DNA of 64,000 nt from the IMG/VR virus record IMGVR_UViG_3300037248_000024, positions 34,051 through 98,050 of that record; one strand, 5' to 3'. Below, in pieces: positions 38,178 to 45,662 of the stretch (within the stretch, counting starts at the first letter, position 1; the number at the start of each line of letters is the position of its first letter). This DNA comes from a virus. Position numbers and translations under genes: made by a program. The notes below the pieces were generated by a model. The model was given only the letters and a program-made list of their open reading frames with translations, had not been told where the DNA came from and did no database searches.

Positions 38178-38407
38178 AATTCATCCCACTACCATCGTCA
38201 TCTCCGCGCTCGTTACGCCGGGACAGGATTGACGGCGACCCTCCCGTTACGTTGGAACTGGTCTATGACCCCAGAGACGGCAAGAAATATCTATCTCTTG
38301 GGGTTGGAGATAGGGCGGTACGGCGATCGTGGCTGTCCGTAAATGCAGTAACCGGACTATCCAAAAGTGTGTTGTCAATGTTGAAAGAAATGGAGAAAAC
38401 CACATGA
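38174..38407 (+). CDS. hypothetical protein, 77 aa
   Basis: GTG start overlapping the ATPase stop. Beta-rich middle (PVTLELVYDPRDGKKYLSLG) with a basic C-terminal helix. Sits between the recombinase and the SSB-like gene. Not recognised. Confidence 0.6.
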   Translation: MKFIPLPSSSPRSLRRDRIDGDPPVTLELVYDPRDGKKYLSLGVGDRAVRRSWLSVNAVTGLSKSVLSMLKEMEKTT

Positions 38408-38937
38408 GACTCGAAAAAACCATCACCAAGGAAGAAGCCGACGCTGGCGGCGGATTTAAGCCGTGGCCCGACGGGACATACGACTTTGAAATCAAGGAGG
38501 CCGCCGATGATGTCAGTAAGGCTGGAAATTCCCAGATCAAGCTGACATTGTGGGTCTATGACGATGAAGGTCATCGGCGCATGATTTTCGACTATCTCGG
38601 AGCCAGTGAGGCCGGGCAATTCAAGGTTCGTCATTTCTGCGAATCCATCGGAATGATTCGGCAGTATGAAGAAGGAAATCTGGAACCCGACGAGATGGAA
38701 GGGAAGACCGGACGCGTACGGCTGGGATATAAAAAAGCCCAGGGGGACTACCCAGAAGGCAATCAGGTGCGCGACTATGTTTCAGGTGGAGACGAAGCGC
38801 CGCGCGCCGCTCGCCCGGCGTCAGCATCGCGCGCAGCCGCTCCAGCCACTTCGCGTCCGGCATCGGCGCCGCGTGCTTCGCAAAGCACCGGGGCCATGAT
38901 CGACGATGACATTCCCTTTGCTCCTGAGTGGCGATGA
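38404..38937 (+). CDS. DUF669-type single-strand DNA-binding protein, 177 aa
   Basis: FKPWPDGTYDFEIKEAADD, NSQIKLTLWVYDDEGHRRMI and FCESIGMIRQYEEGNL match DUF669, a phage OB-fold protein used in place of SSB. The C-terminal tail carries MIDDDIPFAPEWR, the acidic D-D-D-I-P-F motif that in bacterial SSBs recruits partner proteins; here a few residues follow it. An Ala/Pro/Ser linker joins the two. Likely binds single-stranded DNA and recruits replication or recombination proteins. Confidence 0.85.
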   Translation: MRLEKTITKEEADAGGGFKPWPDGTYDFEIKEAADDVSKAGNSQIKLTLWVYDDEGHRRMIFDYLGASEAGQFKVRHFCESIGMIRQYEEGNLEPDEMEGKTGRVRLGYKKAQGDYPEGNQVRDYVSGGDEAPRAARPASASRAAAPATSRPASAPRASQSTGAMIDDDIPFAPEWR

Positions 38938-39173
38938 GTCTCCACACCCAACCCAACGTGGTCGAACTGAAACATGGTCGCGGATCAAATCGATCCGTGA
39001 TCCTGGTTCAGAAAGAACCGCCTCGGAAATGGCTGGCTCGTGTGAGGTGGTCGTCAGCAAAGAAGCTATGGTTGGTTACCAAAGGGGAGCCTCTCGCGTT
39101 GGGTAAGGTCGTCGCCTCCGCGCATGGTTTTGAAAGTGCGCGAGAGTTGGCGCATAAGATGGCGCTGTTGTGA
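38934..39173 (+). CDS. hypothetical protein, 79 aa
   Basis: ATGA overlap with the SSB-like gene. Basic, beta-rich (VILVQKEPPRKWLARVRWSS) with a helical end. Nucleic-acid binding is possible. Not recognised. Confidence 0.6.
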   Translation: MSLHTQPNVVELKHGRGSNRSVILVQKEPPRKWLARVRWSSAKKLWLVTKGEPLALGKVVASAHGFESARELAHKMALL

Positions 39174-39643
39174 TGCCCGCACCCTCTCCAAAACCAATCT
39201 TTACCCCACCGCAAACTCCACCTTCTCACACCGGCTCTCTATGGCTCAACCCAGACAAAACCATCGGAGGCATCATTTCCGATGTGTTCAATGAGCCGAT
39301 TCATTTCGTCGGAACCAAGGTTCCTGGAGAGGCGGAATATCGTGTGAGGGGTTGGCGTGGGGTAGGTCCGGAGTTTCGCCGTCTTCCCATTGAGGGGGCG
39401 CCGCGAGAAGATGGGTTGCCTGATGGCGCGCCATCCGCTCCCTGTAAAATTTGCGAAGGAAGATTATTTTGGCGAGCGTCCATAATTTCTGGGGGCGGCT
39501 CCGGACCATGGCGCTGTGCCACATGCGAACCCGCCGATTCCTCGCTTTGGCTCGACGGTTTGGCTGTTCCGCCATCGTCTAAAGCCACCACTTTGCAGCC
39601 CTCATCCAAACCAACGCCACCTAAAGAAGGCAGCCTCCTTTGA
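39173..39643 (+). CDS. hypothetical protein with zinc ribbon, 156 aa
   Basis: Central CKICEGRLFWRAS...WRCATCEP is a two-CxxC zinc ribbon, with Pro/Ser-rich flanks and IHFVGTKVPGEAEYRVRGWR upstream. ATG 39173 overlaps the previous stop (TGATG). The C terminus overlaps the helicase start. May be a DNA-binding adaptor; inferred. Confidence 0.65.
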   Translation: MPAPSPKPIFTPPQTPPSHTGSLWLNPDKTIGGIISDVFNEPIHFVGTKVPGEAEYRVRGWRGVGPEFRRLPIEGAPREDGLPDGAPSAPCKICEGRLFWRASIISGGGSGPWRCATCEPADSSLWLDGLAVPPSSKATTLQPSSKPTPPKEGSLL

Positions 39644-40944
39644 TCTCTCTTTCAGAAATCGAGCTAAACGCCGCACAACAAAAGGCAGAAAAAGAAATCG
39701 GCGCATCCATCGAAATGTCACGGCAGCATTTACTTACAGGTGATGCTGGAACGGGAAAGACGGTCCTCGTTCAAAAGATCGCCGTGAAGCAACAGGAACG
39801 TCGCAAAAAAATAGTCCTTACCGCGCCAACTCATAAAGCCGTCGCCGTCCTCGAACGCAAACTAAAAGCGGCTGGAATTGATATCCGGTGCCAAACCATC
39901 CATTCATTGCTTTCGCTTTGCCCCAAGGCGCAAGGTGATAAGCAGATATTCGTTCGTGCACCAAAAGCCAAACCGGTGCTGGAAGACATTATCGTTATAG
40001 ACGAATGCTCCATGCTCGACGCCTCCATGATGCAGCACATTGAACGGCATCTGTCTGGCCGAGCAGTTATTCTGTGTGGCGACGTTGGGCAGTTACCTCC
40101 AGTTGGTGAAAGGGAGTCGCGTTCGTTTTCTGTGATGCCGCGTAGCCACCTCCAAGAGGTCGTTCGACAGGCACAGGGGAATCCAATCATCGCCGCGTCC
40201 CAGATCATCAGGAAAAATCAAACCGATGGCAGCGGTGTCGTCGATTGGTCGTGGTGTAGGGAAGCAAGGGGAGAAGCAAATACACCCCTGGAAAATACCG
40301 GAGTCTTTACACCCCACAGAAGTGATGTAGACGCCTGGATCAGAAAGGGATTTACCTCAGAAGCGTTTCGTGCCGATCCTGATAATTTTCGCTATCTGGC
40401 CTGGACCAATGCGCGTGTGGCTGAAATCAACGCGAAGATCAGACGATGGATATATCCAGGAGAAGACCTGTCCACCCCGTTCATATCAGGGGAAACGGCA
40501 CTGCTTCGCTCACCATTGGTAATCGATAACCAAATCCTGATCGCGACCAATGAAGAAGTGAAGGTGCTTTCCATCCAAACCGGGGAGCAACTTGGTATCG
40601 CGACCTGGGAAATGAAGGTTGTGACAGAAAGTGGGATGGACCACAATATTCACTTGCCACGTGATTGGGATGGATATCGGATCGCTCTGGCTGAACTGGC
40701 GGATGCTGCCAAAGCTGATTCTTATTTGTGGGAGAACTATCACGATTTCAAAGCTGCTTTTATCAACGCGCAGCAATGTATGGCGCTGACCGTTCATTCG
40801 AGCCAGGGAAGCACCTTCACCTGGACCTACCTCGATATTCCCGATATCAGAAAACGGATTAAGGACAATCTACTTGAGGCCCAGCAGCTATTGCTGACGG
40901 GGGCAACTCGGCCAAGCGATGGGCTGGTGTTGGTGGGGGTTTGA
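39640..40944 (+). CDS. SF1 (RecD/Dda-like) helicase, 434 aa
   Basis: Walker A GDAGTGKT at 34-41, motif II VIDECSM around 119-125, motif III CGDVGQLPPVGE, and motif VI-like VHSSQGSTFTW...TGATRPSDGLVL complete an SF1B helicase similar to RecD2/Dda. It unwinds DNA 5' to 3' and probably drives recombination or fork restart. It starts with TTG 39640, overlapping the upstream gene. Confidence 0.88.
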   Translation: MISLSEIELNAAQQKAEKEIGASIEMSRQHLLTGDAGTGKTVLVQKIAVKQQERRKKIVLTAPTHKAVAVLERKLKAAGIDIRCQTIHSLLSLCPKAQGDKQIFVRAPKAKPVLEDIIVIDECSMLDASMMQHIERHLSGRAVILCGDVGQLPPVGERESRSFSVMPRSHLQEVVRQAQGNPIIAASQIIRKNQTDGSGVVDWSWCREARGEANTPLENTGVFTPHRSDVDAWIRKGFTSEAFRADPDNFRYLAWTNARVAEINAKIRRWIYPGEDLSTPFISGETALLRSPLVIDNQILIATNEEVKVLSIQTGEQLGIATWEMKVVTESGMDHNIHLPRDWDGYRIALAELADAAKADSYLWENYHDFKAAFINAQQCMALTVHSSQGSTFTWTYLDIPDIRKRIKDNLLEAQQLLLTGATRPSDGLVLVGV

Positions 40945-40969
40945 CGCGGCCTTACCAACTTGGTATATG
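40941..40969 (+). promoter_or_regulatory. sigma70-like promoter of gene 40999
   Basis: TTGACG (40941-40946, overlapping the helicase stop), 17-nt spacer, TATATG (40964-40969). Here the start codon is 58 nt downstream of the -35, leaving a leader of about 24 nt with AGGGGAG as ribosome site, so unlike the other RHH genes it is leadered. Confidence 0.5.
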
Positions 40970-40998
40970 TTGGTCATCAAGGGGAGAGGCGGCGACCC

Positions 40999-41169
40999 AT
41001 GGATGACGATAAGCGGCTTGAACAGGTCCATCTGCGCTTCCGCAAGGCGGTTCTGGACGCCGCCAAAGCTGATGCTGCCCGTAAGGGCCAACCGCTCACC
41101 ACCTGGTTCGAACGCCTTGTAGAGGCTTCAATGCCTCAGGAAACGCAAGATGCGGAGAGCGCACGATGA
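40999..41169 (+). CDS. small RHH/CopG-like protein, 56 aa
   Basis: QVHLRFRKAVLDAAKADAAR, then QPLTTWFERLVEASM fits a ribbon-helix-helix or CopG-type fold. ATG 40999 has GGGGAGAGG upstream. It heads the second part of the replication block, with the ExoX-like and VapE-like genes behind it. Confidence 0.65.
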   Translation: MDDDKRLEQVHLRFRKAVLDAAKADAARKGQPLTTWFERLVEASMPQETQDAESAR

Positions 41170-41933
41170 AAATCTCTGGACCAACTGACCCATCCGGCTC
41201 TCCTTTGCTACCTGAACCATCCGCCATCATCATCCCCTTTGGCAAACATAAGGGAAAGACTGTCGCGGAACTGCTGGCGACCGATCAGCCCTATGCGGAC
41301 TGGATCACGGCGCAGGGATGGGTGGCCGAGAGGTTCGCGGAACTCCACGCCGCTATTGTTACACGGAGCGCGGGGGCAGATGATACGCCGGAGCACAATG
41401 CGCTCCAGGCGCGATTTTTGGATGAAGGGTTTCGACGTGGATTTCTTTTGTTGTGCGCTAAGGATTTGAGAGAGAGAATTACTGAAGCGAAGCGTTTGCT
41501 TATGGACAGCGCAAATTATGTAATAAATCTGTTTGATCACCCGAAATATGGATGGGAGACTATTTCTCAGGCGCGCTACGATAATGCGAAGTCCATCCTG
41601 GAGAAAATCACATCAGGGGCTGTCCGTATAAAAAGCACTGTTCAATTTGAGGTTTCTGGAATTGATGTTTTTATTACATATGGAGGCGCATTGAGCAGTG
41701 AAATTGTTTCTCCAAAACGGATTTCCGTTGAGTTAAAACCGGCCCTCGGTGACGACTACCCATCTGTTATGCGTCAGATGCAGCGATTGCATTGCAGTCT
41801 CATAGTGGTCGGTCAATATACCGGGCGCGGCGTGTCTGAGCCTCAATTACGTCAGATGTTCGAGGCGAATGATTGTCAGTTGGTATTTGTCCAGGAAATC
41901 GAGGAGCGCATTCGCAACACGGCGACTCCGTAA
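41166..41933 (+). CDS. ExoX C-terminal/DUF3820-like nuclease, 255 aa
   Basis: IPFGKHKGKTVAELLATDQP is the DUF3820/ExoX-C motif that binds nucleic acid. In the C-terminal half, an ISVELKPALGDDYPSVMRQM region has an E-x-K pattern with a preceding acidic residue, like a PD-(D/E)XK nuclease core. The gene overlaps the RHH stop. It may process DNA ends for replication or recombination; enzyme activity is inferred. Confidence 0.6.
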   Translation: MKISGPTDPSGSPLLPEPSAIIIPFGKHKGKTVAELLATDQPYADWITAQGWVAERFAELHAAIVTRSAGADDTPEHNALQARFLDEGFRRGFLLLCAKDLRERITEAKRLLMDSANYVINLFDHPKYGWETISQARYDNAKSILEKITSGAVRIKSTVQFEVSGIDVFITYGGALSSEIVSPKRISVELKPALGDDYPSVMRQMQRLHCSLIVVGQYTGRGVSEPQLRQMFEANDCQLVFVQEIEERIRNTATP

Positions 41934-41937
41934 TTTT

Positions 41938-42198
41938 ATGTCCTTGCAGCCCTCCGTTTTCGCGGATGCGTTCCGGCGCCATGCCGTGCCAAAGATACGG
42001 CAGGTTATGATGGTGCGTGCTCATTTCGTGGGAATCGGTCTCTATGATTTTTCAGATGCCTACGCCGATGTGATGATTTATGCGGGCCAGCTTGGCGCAT
42101 TTTATCTTCCTGATGAGCATCTGGATGCACTCTATGATTGGGTAGCCGGATTGCTGACTGATATGGCCGCCGCTGTTGGTGAGGCGGCTGATGGCTGA
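41938..42198 (+). CDS. hypothetical protein, 86 aa
   Basis: Start MSLQPSVFADAF follows AAATTTT-like AT-rich spacer, no clear ribosome site; helical protein with VRAHFVGIGLYDFSDAYADV and a C-terminal amphipathic helix. The stop overlaps the VapE-like gene. Not recognised. Confidence 0.55.
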   Translation: MSLQPSVFADAFRRHAVPKIRQVMMVRAHFVGIGLYDFSDAYADVMIYAGQLGAFYLPDEHLDALYDWVAGLLTDMAAAVGEAADG

Positions 42199-43600
42199 GA
42201 ACTATTTTGACAATCCAGATGCGTCTCCAAAACGTCGCGCTCCCAGAAAAACCACACCTAAACCAGTTGCACCCAAAGCCAATGGCCACGCATCTCCGGG
42301 ACGTGTGGATTGGGTTCCCAACCAACATTGGCGGGAAGACCTCGCGCGTACGGAAGGAGGAAAGATTCTTCGCACCCTTAATAATGTATTGGTGGCGTTA
42401 CGGCAGGCGCCGCAGTGGAAAGATATGTTCGCGTGGAATCAGTTTTCCAGTCGTCTCATGGTCATGCGGCATTTACCCGGTACTAATAAAATTGAAGCCT
42501 CCGTTCCCCGAGAAATAACGGGTCCAGATGTATCCAATGTTACCGACTGGATGCAACATAATGGGATCATCGTCGCATCCCAGACCACGGAAGAGGGTAT
42601 TCGCGCGGTCGCGGATGAATTTTCATATCATCCCGTACGCGATTATCTGAATGGTCTCACCTGGGACAAGACGCCGAGGCTGGAAACGTGGTTGATCAAA
42701 CACCTCGGGGTAACTGATACCGCCCTTCATCGGGCGTTTGGTTCCCGTTGGATGATTGGCCTGGTCGCACGGATATTCGAGCCGGGTTGTCAACTTGATA
42801 CGGCGCTGATCCTGGAATCACGTCAAGGTCTTCGCAAGTCCACGGCGCTGCGGGTACTCGCCCAACCATGGTTTACCGATCATGTACCAGACCTATCATC
42901 AAAGGATGCGCTCGAACAACTCCAGGGAGTGTGGATCATTGAACTAGCCGAACTGAGTAGTTTTGGTCGCGTCGAAACGGCACGGATCAAATCATTCCTG
43001 AGTTCGAGGGACGACCGTTTTCGTCCCTCATTTGGTCGTTTCCCCGCCAATCATCCCCGTCAATGCGGTTTCGCCGGCACTGTCAATCCTGGCAGCAATG
43101 GGTATCTCCGTGATGAAACCGGCGCGCGCCGATTCTGGATCGTGGAGTGCGCCACCAACTGGAAACCGAACCAACAGGTTGACGTGGAAAAATTGACCGC
43201 CGCTCGTGATCATCTCTGGGCTGAGGCGGTCTATCGTTATCGCGAAGGAAAACCATGGTGGCTGGACACCGCCGATTTGGAGGCGGGGCAGGAGGCCGCC
43301 GCAGAGGCGCGGCAAACCGATGACCCGCGTGAGCCAAAAATTCGGGATTATGTCGAAGGTCTGGCCTGGGTGAGAATGGATGGCATTCTGGGAGCGGAGT
43401 GTCTGAATATCCCACCGGAACGTTGGTCGATCGCGCTCAGGACAGAAATTGGCCATGTGATGAGCGCGCTCAAATGGAAACGGAAACGGAAACGAACAGA
43501 CGCGAAAAAGGCAGATAGCCCAATGGAGTGGCGGTACTACCCGCCTGGGGAAGAACGCGAAAGAGAGGCGCCCGTTTATCCCGATGAAATTTCTTTTTGA
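42191..43600 (+). CDS. VapE/VirE-like replication helicase, 469 aa
   Basis: Resembles virulence-associated protein E of phages and pathogenicity islands, a primase/helicase-like AAA+ protein. Walker A-like SRQGLRKST lies at about 210-218, with Arg in place of the usual Gly of GxGKST. Then WIIELAELSSF(G) (Walker B-like, ELAEL), RIKSFLSSRDDRFRPSFGR, and the arginine-finger region R...FWIVE. The gene ends just before the iteron array, which supports a role in opening or priming the origin. Confidence 0.85.
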   Translation: MAENYFDNPDASPKRRAPRKTTPKPVAPKANGHASPGRVDWVPNQHWREDLARTEGGKILRTLNNVLVALRQAPQWKDMFAWNQFSSRLMVMRHLPGTNKIEASVPREITGPDVSNVTDWMQHNGIIVASQTTEEGIRAVADEFSYHPVRDYLNGLTWDKTPRLETWLIKHLGVTDTALHRAFGSRWMIGLVARIFEPGCQLDTALILESRQGLRKSTALRVLAQPWFTDHVPDLSSKDALEQLQGVWIIELAELSSFGRVETARIKSFLSSRDDRFRPSFGRFPANHPRQCGFAGTVNPGSNGYLRDETGARRFWIVECATNWKPNQQVDVEKLTAARDHLWAEAVYRYREGKPWWLDTADLEAGQEAAAEARQTDDPREPKIRDYVEGLAWVRMDGILGAECLNIPPERWSIALRTEIGHVMSALKWKRKRKRTDAKKADSPMEWRYYPPGEEREREAPVYPDEISF

Positions 43601-43651
43601 TATTTCATCTAAAAAATAAACCAAATAATTTCAATATGTTAGTTTTTTTCT

Positions 43652-43740
43652 GTTCCTACTGTTCCTACCTGGAGTTAAATGGTAGGAACAAAAAGTTGTA
43701 GTGCCTACCTTGATGTTCCTACTGTACCCACTGTTCCTAC
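43652..43740 (+). repeat. iteron array, left half (GTTCCTAC repeats)
   Basis: GTTCCTAC copies at 43652, 43661, 43715 and 43733, variants GTGCCTAC at 43701 and GTACCCAC at 43724, and one inverted copy GTAGGAAC at 43682. Pairs 43652/43661 and 43715/43724/43733 repeat at a 9-bp spacing, with a T between copies. Confidence 0.85.
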
Positions 43741-43744
43741 CATT

Positions 43745-43758
43745 TTGTATATATACAA
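43745..43758. repeat. central AT palindrome
   Basis: TTGTATATATACAA is a perfect 14-bp palindrome between the two halves of the iteron array, the likely pivot or melting centre. Confidence 0.75.
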
Positions 43759-43806
43759 AGAAAGATGGAACGGTATGTAGAAAAAACACAGCCCTCTAAG
43801 GAAGTG

Positions 43807-43898
43807 GTAGGCACAGTAGGAACAGTAGGCACAATGTTGATTTCATTAGATGTTGTGGTAGGAACATTTAGTGCTGATGTTCCTACCTGGGTGGGAAC
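43807..43898 (-). repeat. iteron array, right half (inverted copies)
   Basis: GTAGGCAC at 43807 and 43825, GTAGGAAC at 43816 and 43858, GTTCCTAC (forward) at 43879 and GTGGGAAC at 43891. The first three repeat at 9 bp. The right half mainly reads in the opposite orientation to the left half, giving approximate dyad symmetry. Confidence 0.85.
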
Positions 43899-43944
43899 AT
43901 GCTATCCTTTATCCGCACCGCTTGCCTTCTGAGTGTCAGGATTG

Positions 43945-44235
43945 TCAGGTTTTCCCGTTAGTCAGCCCCACCGCCTCCCGCAACGCCTCCACCACCCGAG
44001 CCCCCTGCGTCACCGCCCGTGCATGAAGCACACGCCGGGCGGCTATCTCGACGGCCAGGAGACGGGCGATCTCGGGCAGTGCCAGCACGGCATCGGCCTG
44101 TGCCAGCGTCCGGTCGCGATCGGCGGCACATCCCGGGACACCGGCGTCGGCCAGCCGCAGTAGTTCGGCCCATGGGGTCGTGTCGGCGTGGGACGCGTTC
44201 CACAGAGCGGCGGCGAGGGGGGGGCGGAGGGTCAT
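43945..44235 (-). CDS. hypothetical protein, paralog of the 44232 C terminus, 96 aa
   Basis: LAAALWNASHADTTPWAELL, ADRDRTLAQADAVLALPEIA and RLLAVEIAARR match the last 85 residues of the next gene (AAVIWESGYADT..., RHRDRALRQADTVLALPSIK RLFAVEAAARP). Probably a tandem duplication with loss of the N-terminal zinc part. Function unknown. Confidence 0.7.
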   Translation of the reverse strand: MTLRPPLAAALWNASHADTTPWAELLRLADAGVPGCAADRDRTLAQADAVLALPEIARLLAVEIAARRVLHARAVTQGARVVEALREAVGLTNGKT

Positions 44236-44945
44236 TGCGATAACGCCCGACGCAAAGCTTCACGCTCCTCATAGGTCGTGATCTCGGCCACGCATGGTCG
44301 CGCCGCCGCTTCGACGGCGAACAACCGCTTGATGGATGGCAGCGCCAGAACGGTATCGGCCTGACGGAGGGCGCGGTCGCGATGTTGGCACCAGGCCGCG
44401 TGGTCTTCCGCGATTTCCAGGAGTTTCGGCCAGGTGATTCGCCCTGGGGCATCGGTATCGGCGTAACCGGACTCCCAGATCACGGCGGCGAGTTGGTCGC
44501 GGATGTCCGGTGTATCGGGACTGGCGCTGAGAATTCGCAGGGTCGCGGTGGTGATCCGCCGCAACCGCTCGATTTCGATCGCTCCAGCCCGGAGATACGC
44601 GGCCTGGAGGTGGTTGCCCGTGGCATCGTCCTCATCGGCGGCGTGGCGCATGTCATCGGGGAGGGTGGGTGTGATGAGGCCCAGAGCGCGCGAGATGGCC
44701 GCCAGTCTTGTCTCGATCCCATCACACGTCGCGCTCAACCGCTCGCACGCCTCGTCAACCGCCGCCATATCGCCGTCCAGGGCGGTCCGGGGCGGTTCGT
44801 GGGTGGAAGGGGCGGCGGGAGGGGTGGGGGGCTGTACGGGCGGGGGAGACGCGGTAACGGGGTCCATCGGACAAACCAGCGCATAACACCCGTAGTGGTC
44901 ATACCGCTCTCGCGTATCCCCGCAGGTTGAGCATATCTCTGTCAT
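44232..44945 (-). CDS. hypothetical protein with N-terminal zinc knuckle, 237 aa
   Basis: CSTCGDTRERYDHYGCYALVC is a zinc-binding knuckle, then a Pro-rich linker, then a helical domain with a Glu/Arg heptad (EIERLRRITTATLRILSASP) and a C-terminal half shared with the 43945 gene. ATG 44945 has ATGGAGTAACCG as ribosome site. Function unknown; it may be regulatory. Confidence 0.7.
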   Translation of the reverse strand: MTEICSTCGDTRERYDHYGCYALVCPMDPVTASPPPVQPPTPPAAPSTHEPPRTALDGDMAAVDEACERLSATCDGIETRLAAISRALGLITPTLPDDMRHAADEDDATGNHLQAAYLRAGAIEIERLRRITTATLRILSASPDTPDIRDQLAAVIWESGYADTDAPGRITWPKLLEIAEDHAAWCQHRDRALRQADTVLALPSIKRLFAVEAAARPCVAEITTYEEREALRRALSQ

Positions 44946-44963
44946 CGGTTACTCCATTCGTTG

Positions 44964-44992
44964 TTGACATCCGCCGTCCATCGTCCGTAAAT
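44964..44992 (+). promoter_or_regulatory. promoter of the candidate small RNA
   Basis: TTGACA (44964-44969), 17-nt spacer, GTAAAT (44987-44992). Predicted start near 44999. The promoter points against all neighbouring genes, which are on the minus strand. The same -10 GTAAAT follows another TTGAC box at 58417. Confidence 0.5.
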
Positions 44993-44998
44993 CCAACT

Positions 44999-45078
44999 TC
45001 CTGGTTTTCCAGGTCGTTTCCTTCTCAACGATCGCCCAACTCAGCGGCGTCTCGCCTCACGGTGGGGCGCCGCTTTTT
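44999..45078 (+). ncRNA. candidate small RNA with terminator
   Basis: About 80 nt. Hairpin 1: CCTGG (45000-45004), loop TTTT, CCAGG (45009-45013). Hairpin 2: AGCGGCG (45043-45049) with CGCCGCT (45068-45074), followed by TTTTT (45074-45078), a rho-independent terminator. No ORF inside. It is antisense only to intergenic space. Function unknown. Confidence 0.5.
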
Positions 45079-45087
45079 GGTGGTCGC

Positions 45088-45267
45088 TCACCCCGCCCAC
45101 CACACGCACAGCCGGATCGTCCCGAGCAGCACCGCGTCACGGCAGGCATCGCGGATGATATCGCGAGGGGCCAGGGCGAACGGCTTCGTCGGGCCGAAAC
45201 CGAACCGCAGTCCGTCCAACGCGCGCCAGAGGACCCAGATGAAAATCATGATCACGGTGAGGGTCAT
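45088..45267 (-). CDS. small membrane protein, 59 aa
   Basis: Start MTLTVIMIFIWVLWRAL, a hydrophobic helix with basic end; a second weakly hydrophobic part (AVLLGTIRLCVWWAG) at the C terminus. Coupled to the upstream gene. Function unknown. Confidence 0.55.
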   Translation of the reverse strand: MTLTVIMIFIWVLWRALDGLRFGFGPTKPFALAPRDIIRDACRDAVLLGTIRLCVWWAG

Positions 45268-45662
45268 GGTGTTGGCTCCCGCGCTTCCGCCATGCACCGC
45301 CGCAATGCGTCGGCCAGCGCTTTCAGTCCATCCGCCGTGTGGACGTGATACAGGCCGGTCGCGAATCCCTTGTTCTGATCGAGCGGAGACGGGCAGGTGC
45401 AATTCCCATCTACCCGGACATCATTGCCGTGGGTCTCGTGCAGGGCGTTCGCGTAACGCGGCGGCAGGCCAGGGCCAGACGCGATCCAGTAATACCAGGC
45501 GCGTCGAAAGGTCCAGGGTCCGAGTTGACCAACAATCACGGTTCGCATCTGAGGGTGACTGGTTCTGAACCATTCGCCGACGTTGACGGACTCGATGCCG
45601 GCGGTGGTCAGTTCGGCGCTGATTTCATCATCGGCATCGGCGCGGCGGGCGTAGTTTTTCAT
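45264..45662 (-). CDS. hypothetical protein, 132 aa
   Basis: ATG 45662 follows GAAAGGACTCAACACC. Contains FRRAWYYWIASGPGLPPRYA and a single Cys pair (NCTCPSPL), then HVHTADGLKALADALR. Not recognised. Confidence 0.6.
   Translation of the reverse strand: MKNYARRADADDEISAELTTAGIESVNVGEWFRTSHPQMRTVIVGQLGPWTFRRAWYYWIASGPGLPPRYANALHETHGNDVRVDGNCTCPSPLDQNKGFATGLYHVHTADGLKALADALRRCMAEAREPTP

Larger units (their letters stand above)
43601..43944. other. putative replication origin: AT-rich, iteron-containing intergenic region
   Basis: 344 bp between two convergent genes, no ORF longer than a few codons. Bases 43601-43650 are very AT-rich (a candidate unwinding element), followed by about 12 copies of an 8-bp iteron and a central palindrome. 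The VapE-like helicase gene lies immediately left. This combination is typical of phage and plasmid origins. Confidence 0.7.

Noticed and set aside
40941-40969. Leaderless start for gene 40999
   Set aside because: The promoter's predicted start is about 24 nt before the ATG and a ribosome site is present, so this gene is leadered.
43601-43944. CRISPR array
   Set aside because: The repeats are only 8 bp with a one-base spacer in tandem, not 23-47-bp repeats with unique spacers; they are iterons.
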